Positions 42,560 through 52,666 of a stretch of 64,000 nucleotides of DNA are shown here, one piece after another. The notes under the pieces are model-generated. The model saw only the letters and a program-made list of their open reading frames with translations, was not told the DNA's origin and made no database searches. The translations under genes and the position numbers were made by a program. This stretch comes from JAKANT01 sp035502095. GTDB lineage: Bacteria > Pseudomonadota > Gammaproteobacteria > Burkholderiales > Burkholderiaceae_F. The stretch spans positions 62,001 through 126,000 of the forward strand of contig DATJUX010000028.1 in assembly GCA_035502095.1 (NCBI GenBank). The letters run 5' to 3'. Every line of letters begins with the position of its first letter. Position 1 is the first letter of the stretch.

Positions 42560-44881
42560 ATGGTTGAGATCGAAATCGACGGCCGCAAGGTCCAGGTGCC
42601 GGAAGGCAGCACGCTGATGGATGCGACGCGCAAGCTCGGCATCTACGTTCCGCACTTCTGCTATCACCGCAAGCTCTCGATCGCGGCCAACTGCCGCATG
42701 TGCCTGGTCGACGTCGAGAAGGCGCCGAAGCCGCTGCCCGCGTGTGCGACCCCGGCGACGCAGGGCATGATCGTGCACACCGACAACGCCAAGGCGAAGC
42801 AGGCGCAGATGGGCGTGATGGAGTTCCTCCTCATCAACCATCCGCTCGACTGCCCGATCTGCGACCAGGGCGGCGAGTGCCAGCTGCAGGATCTCGCGGT
42901 GGGCTACGGCGGCTCGGCGTCGCGTTACCACGAGCCGAAGCGTGTCGTCTTCCACAAGAGCATCGGTCCGCTGGTCGCGGCCGAAGAAATGACCCGTTGC
43001 ATCCACTGCACGCGCTGCGTGCGGTTCGGCCAGGAAATCGCCGGCATCATGGAACTGGGCATGGCGGGCCGGGGCGAACACTCCGAGATCCTCGCGTTCG
43101 TCGATCGCACCGTCGACTCCGAACTCTCCGGCAACATGATCGACCTGTGTCCGGTCGGCGCGTTGACGAGCAAGCCGTTTCGCTATTCGGCGCGGACGTG
43201 GGAGCTGTCGCGCCGGCGCAGCATCAGTCCGCACGATGCACTGGGCAGCAACCTGGTCGTGCAGGTCATGAACCAGCGGGTCATGCGCGTCGTGCCGCTG
43301 GAAAACGAGGCGGTCAACGAGTGCTGGCTTTCCGACCGCGACCGGTTCTCCTACGAAGGCCTGTACGCGGCCGACCGGTTGCAACGGCCGATGCTCAAGC
43401 AGTCGGGCCAATGGGGCGAGGTTGACTGGAGCCAGGCGATCGAGTACGTGGCCGGGTCGCTGCGCAAGGTGAAGGACATCCATGGCGCGGCGCAGATTGG
43501 TGCGCTCGCGTCGCCCGGCAGCACGTTGGAGGAGTTGTTCCTGCTCGGCAGGTTGCTGCGCGGTCTCGGCAGCGAGAACGTCGATTTCCGCCTGCGCCAG
43601 ACCGATTTCAGCAACGACGGCCGCCGCGCCGGTGCTCCATTCCTCGGCATGCCCGTGGCGGCGCTCAATGAGCTGGATCGACTGCTCATCGTCGGCTCTT
43701 TCCTGCGCAAGGATCAACCACTATTGGCGGCCCGCGTGCGTTCGGCGGCCAGGCATGGCAGCCAGGTCAGCGTCGTGCACTCCGTGGACGATGATCTGCT
43801 GCTGCCGATTGCCAACCGGCTCATCGTGGCTCCGAGTGCGTGGGCGAGGGCGCTCGCTGAAATTGGCGTTGCTGTCGCCGAAGCGAAGGGAATGCCCGCC
43901 CCGGTCGCCGGCGTTGCGGCCGGCGCGAGTGCCAAGCAAATCGCCGCGAGCCTGCTTGGCGGCAAGAAAAGAGCGATCCTGCTCGGCAACGCGGCCGTGG
44001 ATCACCCGCGCGCGGCGCAGTTGCATGCCTGGGCGCAGTGGCTCGCCGCGCAGACCGGGGCGACCTTCGGCTTCCTCGGCGCGGCGGCGAACAGCGTCGG
44101 CGGGTACCTCGCCAGCGCGGTGCCGGGTCCAGGCGGATTGAACGCGCGCACGATGATCGAGCAGCCGCGCCGCGCGTATGTTCTCTGGAACCTCGAGCCC
44201 GAATACGACCACGCCAACCCGGCGGCCGCCATGCGTGCGCTGGCCGGTGCGGACACCGTGATCGCGTTCTCCTCCTTCCGCAACGGTGCGCTCGAGTACG
44301 CCGATGCAATCCTGCCGATCGCCCCGTTCACGGAGACGTCCGGCACGTTCGTCAACTGCGAGGCACGCGTGCAGGCCTTCAACGGCGTCGTGCAGCCGTA
44401 CGGCGATTCGCGTCCCGGCTGGAAGGTCCTGCGCGTGCTCGCCAACGCGCTGGAACTGGGGGGCTTCGACTACGACTCGTCCGAGAGCATTCGTGCGCAG
44501 GCGATCCCGGGCGACGTGGCGCCCCGCTTGTCGAATCGGATCGACGTGCCACTCGAGGCTGGCGCGCCGGCAGGCGGGACCATCGAGCGGCTGGCCGACG
44601 TGTCGATCTACGCGGTCGATCCAATCGTGCGACGCTCGGAGCCGTTGCAGAAGACGCGCGACGCACGTCCGCCGAAGGCCTCGGCCAATGGCCGCACGCT
44701 GGCGAAACTGGGCCTGCGCGCCGGTGACAAGGCGCGCGTGCGCCAGGGCGATGGAAGCGCGTTGCTCGAGTGCATGCAGGACGATCGGCTCGCCGACGAT
44801 GTCGTGCGCATTCCGGCGGGAGACGCATCGACGAGCACGCTCGGCGCGATGTTCGGGCCGGTGACGGTGGAGAAGGCGTGA
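42560..44881 (+). CDS. nuoG: NADH-quinone oxidoreductase subunit G
   Basis: The 773-residue 75-kDa subunit has an N-terminal [2Fe-2S] domain (CYHRKLSIAANCRMC with a later Cys in LPACATP), the His-Cys3 [4Fe-4S] site in HPLDCPICDQGGECQ, a further [4Fe-4S] site (CIHCTRC with DLCPVGAL) and a C-terminal molybdopterin-oxidoreductase-like domain without a visible cofactor role. It relays electrons from F and E toward I and B. Its stop overlaps the nuoH ATG. Confidence 0.97.
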   Translation: MVEIEIDGRKVQVPEGSTLMDATRKLGIYVPHFCYHRKLSIAANCRMCLVDVEKAPKPLPACATPATQGMIVHTDNAKAKQAQMGVMEFLLINHPLDCPICDQGGECQLQDLAVGYGGSASRYHEPKRVVFHKSIGPLVAAEEMTRCIHCTRCVRFGQEIAGIMELGMAGRGEHSEILAFVDRTVDSELSGNMIDLCPVGALTSKPFRYSARTWELSRRRSISPHDALGSNLVVQVMNQRVMRVVPLENEAVNECWLSDRDRFSYEGLYAADRLQRPMLKQSGQWGEVDWSQAIEYVAGSLRKVKDIHGAAQIGALASPGSTLEELFLLGRLLRGLGSENVDFRLRQTDFSNDGRRAGAPFLGMPVAALNELDRLLIVGSFLRKDQPLLAARVRSAARHGSQVSVVHSVDDDLLLPIANRLIVAPSAWARALAEIGVAVAEAKGMPAPVAGVAAGASAKQIAASLLGGKKRAILLGNAAVDHPRAAQLHAWAQWLAAQTGATFGFLGAAANSVGGYLASAVPGPGGLNARTMIEQPRRAYVLWNLEPEYDHANPAAAMRALAGADTVIAFSSFRNGALEYADAILPIAPFTETSGTFVNCEARVQAFNGVVQPYGDSRPGWKVLRVLANALELGGFDYDSSESIRAQAIPGDVAPRLSNRIDVPLEAGAPAGGTIERLADVSIYAVDPIVRRSEPLQKTRDARPPKASANGRTLAKLGLRAGDKARVRQGDGSALLECMQDDRLADDVVRIPAGDASTSTLGAMFGPVTVEKA

Positions 44882-46053
44882 TGGATGCCATCACGGCGTT
44901 CGGCAGCGCGACGTTCGGCGCGGCGTGGCCGGCGCTGTGGGCGCTGGTGCGCATCGTCGTGATCGTCGTCCCGCTCCTCGTCGGCGTCGCGTATCTGACG
45001 CTGTGGGAGCGCAAGCTGATCGGATGGATGCACATCCGGCTGGGGCCGAACCGTGTCGGATATGCCGGACTGTTGCAGCCCTGGGCGGACGCGGTCAAGC
45101 TGATCTTCAAGGAAGTGATCGCGCCGTCGCAGTCCGACAAGCCGCTGTACTTCCTCGCGCCGACGCTCGTGATGATGCCGGCGCTCGCCGCATGGGCGGT
45201 GATTCCGTTCGGACCGGGCCTGGTGCTTGCGAACGTCAACGCCGGCCTGCTCTACGTGATGGCGGTCACGTCGGTCGGCGTGTACGGGGTGATCATCGCC
45301 GGCTGGGCATCGAACTCGAAGTACTCGTTCCTCGGTGCGCTGCGTGCGGCCGCGCAGATGGTGAGCTACGAACTCGCGATGGGTTTCGTCCTGGTGACGG
45401 TGCTCCTCGTCGCCGGCACGCTGAATCTCACCGACGTGGTGCTCGGCCAGACCCGGGGCCATTTCGCCCAGCGCGGATTGACGTTCCTGTCGTGGAACTG
45501 GCTCCCGCTGCTGCCATTGTTCGTGATCTACGTCATCTCCGGTGTCGCGGAGACCAACCGGCACCCGTTCGATGTCGTCGAAGGCGAGTCTGAAATCGTG
45601 GCCGGCCACATGGTCGAATACTCGGGCATGGGCTTCGCGGTGTTCTTCCTGGCGGAATACGCCAACATGATCCTGCTCTCGACGACGGCGACGATCATGT
45701 TCCTCGGCGGCTGGAGTGCGCCGGTCGACCTCGAGCGCCTGCTCGGCATCGCGACACCGGCGTGGTTGCACCCGCTGGCGGACTGGTTCTGGCTGATCGC
45801 GAAGGTGTTCTTCGTCGTGTCCTGCTTCATCTGGTTCCGTGCTTCGTTTCCGCGCTACCGCTACGACCAGATCATGCGGCTCGGCTGGAAGGTATTCATC
45901 CCGCTCACGCTGCTCTGGCTCGTCGTCGTCGCGATCTGGATGCAGACGCCGTGGAACCTCTGGACACCGGCCGTGCAAGGCGGCCAGGCGACTGTGACGG
46001 CGCCGGACGTCGCGCGTACGCATTCCCGCAGTCCACCCAGGCAGGCGCTCTAG
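44881..46053 (+). CDS. nuoH: NADH-quinone oxidoreductase subunit H
   Basis: The 390-residue membrane subunit joins the two arms at the quinone entrance. ERKLIGWMHIRLGPNRVG and the loop AETNRHPFDVVEGESE are signatures; about eight helices are present. The C-terminus runs some 28 residues beyond the usual end near TPWNLW, with a polar, Arg-rich tail (ARTHSRSPPRQAL) that I do not recognise. Reading through a lost stop is possible. nuoI follows after three bases. Confidence 0.96.
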   Translation: MDAITAFGSATFGAAWPALWALVRIVVIVVPLLVGVAYLTLWERKLIGWMHIRLGPNRVGYAGLLQPWADAVKLIFKEVIAPSQSDKPLYFLAPTLVMMPALAAWAVIPFGPGLVLANVNAGLLYVMAVTSVGVYGVIIAGWASNSKYSFLGALRAAAQMVSYELAMGFVLVTVLLVAGTLNLTDVVLGQTRGHFAQRGLTFLSWNWLPLLPLFVIYVISGVAETNRHPFDVVEGESEIVAGHMVEYSGMGFAVFFLAEYANMILLSTTATIMFLGGWSAPVDLERLLGIATPAWLHPLADWFWLIAKVFFVVSCFIWFRASFPRYRYDQIMRLGWKVFIPLTLLWLVVVAIWMQTPWNLWTPAVQGGQATVTAPDVARTHSRSPPRQAL

Positions 46054-46056
46054 CGT

Positions 46057-46545
46057 ATGGAAGCGATCAAGGACTTTTTCGGCAGCCTGCTGCTCAAGGA
46101 GCTGCTCAAGGGGCTCGCGCTGACCGGGCGCTACATGTTCGCGCGCAAGATCACGATCCAGTACCCGGAAGAAAAGACCCCGGCATCGCCCCGCTTTCGC
46201 GGCTTGCACGCGCTGCGCCGCTATCCGAACGGCGAGGAACGCTGCATCGCCTGCAAGCTGTGCGAGGCCGTCTGCCCGGCGCTTGCGATCACGATCGAGT
46301 CGGAACAGCGCGCCGACGGCACGCGCCGCACGACGCGCTACGACATCGATCTCACCAAATGCATCTTCTGCGGATTCTGCGAGGAGAGTTGTCCGGTCGA
46401 TTCGATCGTCGAAACGCACATCGCCGACTATCACGGCGAGAAGCGCGGCGACCTGTACTACACGAAGGAGATGCTCCTCGCCGTGGGCGACCGCTACGAG
46501 AAGGAAATCGCGGCGGCGCGCACGGCCGATGCGGCCTATCGATGA
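46057..46545 (+). CDS. nuoI: NADH-quinone oxidoreductase subunit I
   Basis: The 162-residue ferredoxin-like subunit carries two [4Fe-4S] clusters, N6a and N6b, with motifs CIACKLCEAVCPALA and CIFCGFCEESCPVDS. RYPNGEERC just before the first motif is conserved. It passes electrons to subunit B. A 72-base GC-rich spacer with weak palindromes separates it from nuoJ. Confidence 0.98.
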   Translation: MEAIKDFFGSLLLKELLKGLALTGRYMFARKITIQYPEEKTPASPRFRGLHALRRYPNGEERCIACKLCEAVCPALAITIESEQRADGTRRTTRYDIDLTKCIFCGFCEESCPVDSIVETHIADYHGEKRGDLYYTKEMLLAVGDRYEKEIAAARTADAAYR

Positions 46546-46617
46546 ACAAGACGGGACCCGCGGTCGGGGTTCCGCAGGGCGCGCCGTGTCGGCGCCTGCC
46601 CGGGTGACGGGAAAAGC

Positions 46618-47250
46618 ATGGACTCGACGACATTCCTGTTCGGTATCTTCTCCGTGGTGCTGCTGTTCTCGGGCTTGCGCGTCGTGACGGCGCGCAATCC
46701 CGTGCACGCCGTGCTGTTCCTGGTGCTCGCATTCTTCTCGGCGGCGTGCCTGTGGATGCAGCTCCAGGCCGAATTCCTCGCCATCGTGCTGGTGCTGGTG
46801 TACGTCGGCGCGGTGATGGTGCTGTTCCTCTTCGTCGTGATGATGCTCGACATCAACATCGACCGGCTGCGCCAGGGATTCTGGCGCCACCTGCCGCTGG
46901 CGATCGTGGTGGCAGTCGTCATCGCCCTGCAGCTGTGGCTGGTCCTGTCGCAGCCCGATTGGCTGGGCCAGCGGCAGCCCGGCCCGGGCATCAAGGAGGC
47001 GAACAACGTCGTCGCGCTCGGCAGGCTCACCTTCACCGCGTACGTCTATCCGCTGCAGATCGCCGGCGCGATCCTGCTGGTCGCGATCATCTCCGCGATC
47101 GCGCTCACGCTGCGGCGGCGCAAGGACACCAAGTCGCAGGATCCCGCCCAGCAGATCAGGGTGCGGCGGGAGGAACGCGTCCGCCTGGTCCCGATGCCGG
47201 TCGATCCAGCCGGGCGCCAGGGCCGGGTCGCCGGGGCAGAGAAGAAGTAG
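46618..47250 (+). CDS. nuoJ: NADH-quinone oxidoreductase subunit J
   Basis: The 210-residue membrane subunit has five helices. NPVHAVLFLVLAFFSAACLW and the VYVGAVMVLFLFVVMML helix, with its conserved pi-bulge Gly region, are diagnostic. The C-terminal tail beyond the last helix is rich in Arg and Lys and about 40 residues long. nuoK follows after ten bases. Confidence 0.95.
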   Translation: MDSTTFLFGIFSVVLLFSGLRVVTARNPVHAVLFLVLAFFSAACLWMQLQAEFLAIVLVLVYVGAVMVLFLFVVMMLDINIDRLRQGFWRHLPLAIVVAVVIALQLWLVLSQPDWLGQRQPGPGIKEANNVVALGRLTFTAYVYPLQIAGAILLVAIISAIALTLRRRKDTKSQDPAQQIRVRREERVRLVPMPVDPAGRQGRVAGAEKK

Positions 47251-47260
47251 GAGAGGAGCG

Positions 47261-47566
47261 ATGGTTTCGCTGTCGTGGTATCTCGGCGTCGGCGCGCTGC
47301 TGTTCGCGATCAGCGTCGTCGGCATCTTCCTCAACCGCAAGAACCTGATCGTGCTGTTGATGGCCATCGAGTTGATGCTGCTTGCGGTCAACATCAACTT
47401 CATCGCCTTTTCGCACTACCTGGGCGATTTCCACGGGCAGGTGTTCGTCTTCTTCATCCTTACGGTCGCGGCCGCCGAGTCGGCGATCGGGCTGGCGATC
47501 CTGGTGGTCCTGTTCCGCAACCTGGCCACGATCAACGTCGACGAACTGGATGCGCTGAAGGGCTGA
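47261..47566 (+). CDS. nuoK: NADH-quinone oxidoreductase subunit K
   Basis: The 101-residue subunit has three helices and the conserved membrane Glu residues in LLMAIELMLLAVNINF and AAAESAIGLAIL, which belong to the proton channel. Length matches the family (100-102). A GGAGAGGAG site precedes the ATG. Confidence 0.98.
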   Translation: MVSLSWYLGVGALLFAISVVGIFLNRKNLIVLLMAIELMLLAVNINFIAFSHYLGDFHGQVFVFFILTVAAAESAIGLAILVVLFRNLATINVDELDALKG

Positions 47567-47572
47567 CTCCGC

Positions 47573-49624
47573 ATGAACAAGCTGTATTTGCTGATCGTGC
47601 TCGCCCCGCTCGCGGGCTCGCTCGTCGCCGGGCTGTTCGGCCGCCACGTCGGCCGTGCCGGGGCGCACTGGGTGACGATCCTCGGCGTGCTGGTGTCGAC
47701 CATCGCATCGTTCTTCGTCTTCGTCAATGCGCTCGGCGGCACGACGTTCAACGGCGACGTCTACACCTGGACCATGGTCGGCGACGTGAAGCTGGCGATC
47801 GGTTTCCTGGTCGATCCGTTGACGGCGACCATGATCCTGGTGGTCTCGTTCGTCTCGCTGATGGTGCATATCTACACCATCGGCTACATGGCCGACGACC
47901 CGGGCTACCAGCGGTTCTTCTCGTATATCTCGCTGTTCACGTTCAGCATGTTGATGCTCGTGATGAGCAACAACTTCCTGCAGCTCTTCTTCGGCTGGGA
48001 GGCGGTCGGGCTGGTTTCGTACCTGCTGATCGGCTTCTGGTGGAAGCGCCCGACGGCCATCTACGCGAGCCTCAAGGCATTCCTCGCCAATCGGGTCGGC
48101 GATTTCGGTTTCGTGCTGGGCATCGGCCTCATCTATGCGTGGTTCGGCTCGCTCGACTACGCCGCCGTGTTCAAGGCGGCGCCGCAGCTTGCCACGCAGA
48201 CCATACAGATCTGGCCCGGCCAGGACTGGCTCCTGCTCAGCGTGGTCTGCATCTGCCTTTTCGTCGGGGCGATGGGAAAGAGCGCGCAATTCCCGCTGCA
48301 TGTCTGGCTGCCGGACTCGATGGAAGGTCCGACCCCCATTTCCGCGCTGATCCACGCTGCCACGATGGTCACGGCCGGCATCTTCATGGTCGCGCGCATG
48401 TCGCCGCTGTTCGAACTCTCGAGCACCGCGCTGTCGGTGGTGATGGTGATCGGGGCGATCACCGCGCTCTTCATGGGCTTCCTCGGCATGGTCCAGAACG
48501 ACATCAAGCGTGTGGTCGCGTATTCGACCCTGTCGCAACTGGGCTACATGACCGTGGCGCTCGGCGCATCGGCGTACTCGGTGGCGATCTTCCACCTGGT
48601 GACCCATGCCTTCTTCAAGGCCTTGCTGTTCCTCGCCGCGGGCTCGGTGATCATCGCCCTGCACCACGACCAGGACATCCGCAACATGGGCGGCCTGCGT
48701 CGGTACATGCCGGTAACTTGGCTGACGTCGCTGATCGGCTCGCTGGCACTAATCGGCACCCCATTTTTCGCCGGCTTCTACTCGAAGGACAGCATCATCA
48801 TCGCTGCGCATGCGGCACACGAAGCAGGGCAGGCAGGCGCCACGTTCGCCTACTACGCCGTGCTGTTCGGCGTGTTCGTGACGGCGTTCTATTCGTTCCG
48901 CATGTATTTCCTCGTCTTTCATGGCACGCCGCGCTTTGCCACCGACGACGCGCACGGACACGGCCACGCCGATGCCAAGGCCGGCGCGCATGCGCCCGGC
49001 GGTCACGACGAGCACCACGGCGGAACGCCGCAGGAGTCGCCGGCCGTGGTGACGATCCCGCTCATCCTGCTGGCGATCCCCTCGGTCGTCATCGGATTCG
49101 TCGCGATCGACACGCTCGTCTTCAGCGACTTCATGCGCACGGCGATCTTGGTCAACGAATCGGCCCATCCGGCGATGAAGGAGCTGGCCGAGGACTTCCA
49201 CGGGCCGGTCGCGATGGGCCTGCATGGGTTCACGACCGCGCCGTTCTTCCTCGCGCTGGCAGGCGTGCTTCTGGCCGCGGTGTTCTATCTCATGCGCCCG
49301 GACATCCCGGCCATGCTGGCAACCCGTTTTGCCGCGCTCTACCGCCTGCTCGCCAACAAGTACTACCTCGACGAACTCAACGAGTTCCTGTTCGCCGGGG
49401 GTGCGCGACGTCTCGGCGTGGGATTGTGGAAGGGGGGCGACGTTGGCGTCATCGACGGAGTCGCCGTCAACGGTAGCGCGCGCCTGGTTGCCTGGGTGGC
49501 AGGGGTGATCCGCTACCTGCAATCCGGGTTCATCTATCACTACGCGTTCGCGATGCTGGTCGGCGTGGCGATCGTGCTCTTCTTCTTCCTGACGCTGCCG
49601 TATTTCCTCTCTGCCGCGCACTGA
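47573..49624 (+). CDS. nuoL: NADH-quinone oxidoreductase subunit L
   Basis: The 683-residue distal antiporter-like subunit has about 16 helices. NFLQLFFGWEAVGLVSYLLIG carries the conserved Glu, GAMGKSAQFPLHVWLPDSM the conserved Lys, and ALIHAATMVTAGIF the next channel segment. A His-rich loop near residues 460-485 (DDAHGHGHADAKAGAH) lies before the final helices and may bind metal or be incidental. It pumps protons at the tip of the membrane arm. Confidence 0.97.
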   Translation: MNKLYLLIVLAPLAGSLVAGLFGRHVGRAGAHWVTILGVLVSTIASFFVFVNALGGTTFNGDVYTWTMVGDVKLAIGFLVDPLTATMILVVSFVSLMVHIYTIGYMADDPGYQRFFSYISLFTFSMLMLVMSNNFLQLFFGWEAVGLVSYLLIGFWWKRPTAIYASLKAFLANRVGDFGFVLGIGLIYAWFGSLDYAAVFKAAPQLATQTIQIWPGQDWLLLSVVCICLFVGAMGKSAQFPLHVWLPDSMEGPTPISALIHAATMVTAGIFMVARMSPLFELSSTALSVVMVIGAITALFMGFLGMVQNDIKRVVAYSTLSQLGYMTVALGASAYSVAIFHLVTHAFFKALLFLAAGSVIIALHHDQDIRNMGGLRRYMPVTWLTSLIGSLALIGTPFFAGFYSKDSIIIAAHAAHEAGQAGATFAYYAVLFGVFVTAFYSFRMYFLVFHGTPRFATDDAHGHGHADAKAGAHAPGGHDEHHGGTPQESPAVVTIPLILLAIPSVVIGFVAIDTLVFSDFMRTAILVNESAHPAMKELAEDFHGPVAMGLHGFTTAPFFLALAGVLLAAVFYLMRPDIPAMLATRFAALYRLLANKYYLDELNEFLFAGGARRLGVGLWKGGDVGVIDGVAVNGSARLVAWVAGVIRYLQSGFIYHYAFAMLVGVAIVLFFFLTLPYFLSAAH

Positions 49625-49653
49625 ACGCCGCCCACACGGGACCGACAACAAGA

Positions 49654-51147
49654 ATGCAGAACACGTTTCCCTGGCTCAGTCTGACGATCTGGATCCCGAT
49701 CCTGTTCGGCATCGTGATCCTGAGCGTCGGACGCGACCGCGCCGCGCCGCTCGTGCGCACGCTTGCGCTGGTGGGAAGCCTGCTCGGCCTGCTGGTGACC
49801 TTGCCGGTGCTGACCGGCTTCGATCCGGGCAAGGCCGGCATGCAGTTCATCGAGGATGCGGTCTGGATCGACCGCCTGAACGCGCATTACCGGCTCGGCG
49901 TCGATGGCATCTCGATCTGGTTCGTGCTGCTGACCGCCTTCATCACGGTGGTGGTGGTGCTTGCCGGCTGGGAGGTGATCGAGGAAAAGGTCGCGCAGTA
50001 CTTCGCGGCGTTCCTCGTTCTCTCGGGGTTGATGATCGGCGTGTTCACCGCCATCGACGGGCTGCTCTTCTTCATCTACTTCGAGGCGACGCTGATCCCC
50101 ATGTACGTCATCATCGGGGTCTGGGGCGGGCCGAACCGGGTCTACGCGGCATTCAAGTTCTTCCTCTACACGCTCGCGGGCTCGTTGCTGATGCTGGTGG
50201 CACTGGTCTACCTGTACTACGCATCGGGCGGGACGTTCGATCTCTTCGCCTGGTACCAGCTGAAGATCCCGGCGCATGCCCAGACGCTGCTTTTCCTGGC
50301 GTTCCTCGCCGCATTCGCCGTCAAGGTGCCGATGTGGCCGGTGCACACCTGGCTGCCGGACGCGCACGTGGAGGCGCCCACCGGCGGCTCGGTCGTGCTG
50401 GCCGCCATCATGTTGAAGCTGGGTGCCTACGGCTTCCTGCGCTTTTCGCTCCCGATCGCGCCCGATGCGGCGCACAGCCTCGCCTGGCTGATCATCGCGA
50501 TCTCGCTGATCGCCGTGGTCTATATCGGGTTCGTTGCGCTGGTACAGACCGACATGAAGAAGCTGGTTGCGTATTCGTCCGTGGCGCACATGGGCTTCGT
50601 CACGCTCGGGTTCTTCATCTTCAGCCAGGCGGGCCTCGAGGGCGGCATCGTGCAGATGATCTCGCACGGATTCGTCTCCGGCGCGATGTTCCTCTGCATC
50701 GGCGTGATGTACGACCGCATGCACTCGCGCAACATCGCCGACTACGGCGGCGTCGTCAACACGATGCCGAAGTTCGCGTCGTTCATGATGCTGTTCGCGA
50801 TGGCCAACTGCGGCCTGCCGGCCACCAGCGGGTTCGTCGGCGAGTTCATGGTCATCCTGGGGGCGATCAAGTACAACTTCTGGATCGGCGCCGTCGCCGC
50901 GACGACGATGATCCTCGGCGCCGCCTATTCGCTCTGGATGTACAAGCGCGTCATCTTCGGTGAGATCGGCAACAGCCGCGTGGCCGCGTTGTCGGACATC
51001 GGGACGCGCGAGTTCGTGGTGCTCGGCCTGGTCGCGGTTGGCGTACTGTGGATGGGAATCTACCCGAAGCCGTTCACGGATCTGATGCATGCGTCGGTCG
51101 CGCAGCTGCTGCAGCATGTGGCGCAGAGCAAGTTGCCGGTGCAATAG
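49654..51147 (+). CDS. nuoM: NADH-quinone oxidoreductase subunit M
   Basis: The 497-residue antiporter-like subunit has about 14 helices. The segments LLFFIYFEATLIPMYVIIG (conserved Glu), AVKVPMWPVHTWLPDAHVEA (conserved Lys) and KKLVAYSSVAHMGFV are diagnostic. It starts 29 bases after nuoL, and nuoN follows 12 bases after its stop. Confidence 0.97.
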   Translation: MQNTFPWLSLTIWIPILFGIVILSVGRDRAAPLVRTLALVGSLLGLLVTLPVLTGFDPGKAGMQFIEDAVWIDRLNAHYRLGVDGISIWFVLLTAFITVVVVLAGWEVIEEKVAQYFAAFLVLSGLMIGVFTAIDGLLFFIYFEATLIPMYVIIGVWGGPNRVYAAFKFFLYTLAGSLLMLVALVYLYYASGGTFDLFAWYQLKIPAHAQTLLFLAFLAAFAVKVPMWPVHTWLPDAHVEAPTGGSVVLAAIMLKLGAYGFLRFSLPIAPDAAHSLAWLIIAISLIAVVYIGFVALVQTDMKKLVAYSSVAHMGFVTLGFFIFSQAGLEGGIVQMISHGFVSGAMFLCIGVMYDRMHSRNIADYGGVVNTMPKFASFMMLFAMANCGLPATSGFVGEFMVILGAIKYNFWIGAVAATTMILGAAYSLWMYKRVIFGEIGNSRVAALSDIGTREFVVLGLVAVGVLWMGIYPKPFTDLMHASVAQLLQHVAQSKLPVQ

Positions 51148-51159
51148 GCGGAACGAGCC

Positions 51160-52647
51160 ATGGAACCGATGAATGCTGCCGCCGCCGCTCCAGAGATCGC
51201 CCTGCTGACGGGAGCGCTGGTGGTTCTCGTCGCCGACACCTTCATCAGCGACCGCCAACGCAACATCACGTATGCGCTCGCCATCACGGTGCTCGCCGTG
51301 GTCGCGGGCATCTGCGGCTCGTACCTGGCCGACGAGGCGGTCGTGTACGCCTTCGGCGGCATGTACGTCGCCGACTCGATGACGCACCTGCTCAAGCTGG
51401 TCGGATGCCTGCTCACTGCGCTGATGCTGGTGTACGCGCAGGGCTACGCGCGCGATCGCGCCATCTGGAAGGGCGAGCTGTTCTCGCTGTCGCTGTTCGT
51501 GCTGCTCGGCGTGCTGGTGATGATCTCGGCCAACAACCTGTTGGTCATCTACCTCGGCCTCGAGTTGCAGTCGCTGGCGCTCTACTCGCTGATCGCCCTG
51601 CGGCGCGATGACCCGAAGGCGACCGAGGCGGCGATGAAATACTTCGTGCTCGGCGCGCTCGCATCCGGCTTCCTGCTGTACGGCATGTCGATGCTGTACG
51701 GCGCTGCCGGCACGCTCGACATCAACGAACTCGCGCGCCAGGTGGGCAATGCGAGGATGGCCAATCGGCCGGCGCTGGTGCTCGGCACGGTATTCATCGT
51801 GGCCGGGCTCGGCTTCAAGCTGGCCGCGGTGCCATTCCACATGTGGGTGCCCGACGTTTACGAGGGTGCGCCCACGCCGGTCGCGGTCTTCGTCAGTTCG
51901 GCCCCGAAGCTCGCCGGATTCGCGATCGCCTATCGGCTCCTGGTCGAAGGCCTGCTGCCCCTGGCGGTCGACTGGCAGCAGATGCTCGTGGTGCTCGCGG
52001 TCGGTTCGCTGATCATCGGCAACATCACGGCGATCGCACAGACCAATCTCAAGCGGATGCTGGCGTACTCGACGATCGCGCAGATGGGCTTCATGCTGCT
52101 CGCGATGTTGTCGGGTGTCGTGGGCGGCAACGTGGCGAGCACCGCCAACGCCTACTCCGCGGCGTTGTTTTACGTCATCACCTACGCGCTGACGACGCTC
52201 GGCACCTTCGGCATCATCATGCTGCTCGCGCGGCAGGGCTTCGAGGCCGAGTTGATCACCGACCTGCGCGGCCTGAACAAGCGCAGTCCGTGGTTTGCAT
52301 TCGTCATGCTGATCCTGATGTTCTCGCTGGCCGGCGTTCCCCCCACGGTCGGGTTCTACGCCAAGCTGCTCGTGCTGCAGGCGTTGCTTGGCAATGGACT
52401 GACCACGGGCATGGTCTGGCTGGCGGTGGTGGCCGTGCTCCTGTCGCTGGTCGGCGCGTTCTACTACGTGCGCGTGGTGCGCATGATGTATTTCGACGAG
52501 CCCGCCGACCTGACGCCGATCGTTGCGACACAGGACATGCGCATCGCGTTGTCCTTCAACGGCGTCTCGGTGCTGGTGCTCGGCATCGTGCCGCAATACC
52601 TGCTCGCGTTGTGTGCCAGCGCGATGATCAAGGCTCTCGGCGGCTGA
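51160..52647 (+). CDS. nuoN: NADH-quinone oxidoreductase subunit N
   Basis: The 495-residue antiporter-like subunit has LVIYLGLELQSLALYSLIAL with the channel Glu, GFKLAAVPFHMWVPDVYEGA with the conserved Lys, and NLKRMLAYSTIAQMGFM. It completes the operon nuoA-N, all 14 genes in canonical order. The next gene is a Nudix hydrolase 19 bases downstream. Confidence 0.97.
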   Translation: MEPMNAAAAAPEIALLTGALVVLVADTFISDRQRNITYALAITVLAVVAGICGSYLADEAVVYAFGGMYVADSMTHLLKLVGCLLTALMLVYAQGYARDRAIWKGELFSLSLFVLLGVLVMISANNLLVIYLGLELQSLALYSLIALRRDDPKATEAAMKYFVLGALASGFLLYGMSMLYGAAGTLDINELARQVGNARMANRPALVLGTVFIVAGLGFKLAAVPFHMWVPDVYEGAPTPVAVFVSSAPKLAGFAIAYRLLVEGLLPLAVDWQQMLVVLAVGSLIIGNITAIAQTNLKRMLAYSTIAQMGFMLLAMLSGVVGGNVASTANAYSAALFYVITYALTTLGTFGIIMLLARQGFEAELITDLRGLNKRSPWFAFVMLILMFSLAGVPPTVGFYAKLLVLQALLGNGLTTGMVWLAVVAVLLSLVGAFYYVRVVRMMYFDEPADLTPIVATQDMRIALSFNGVSVLVLGIVPQYLLALCASAMIKALGG

Positions 52648-52666
52648 GGCGCGGGCGGTCGGCCGC

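Noticed and set aside
44608..47403. Long minus-strand frame opposite nuoG to nuoK
   Set aside because: Same antisense artefact of high GC; no ribosome site or family resemblance, and real genes cover the region.
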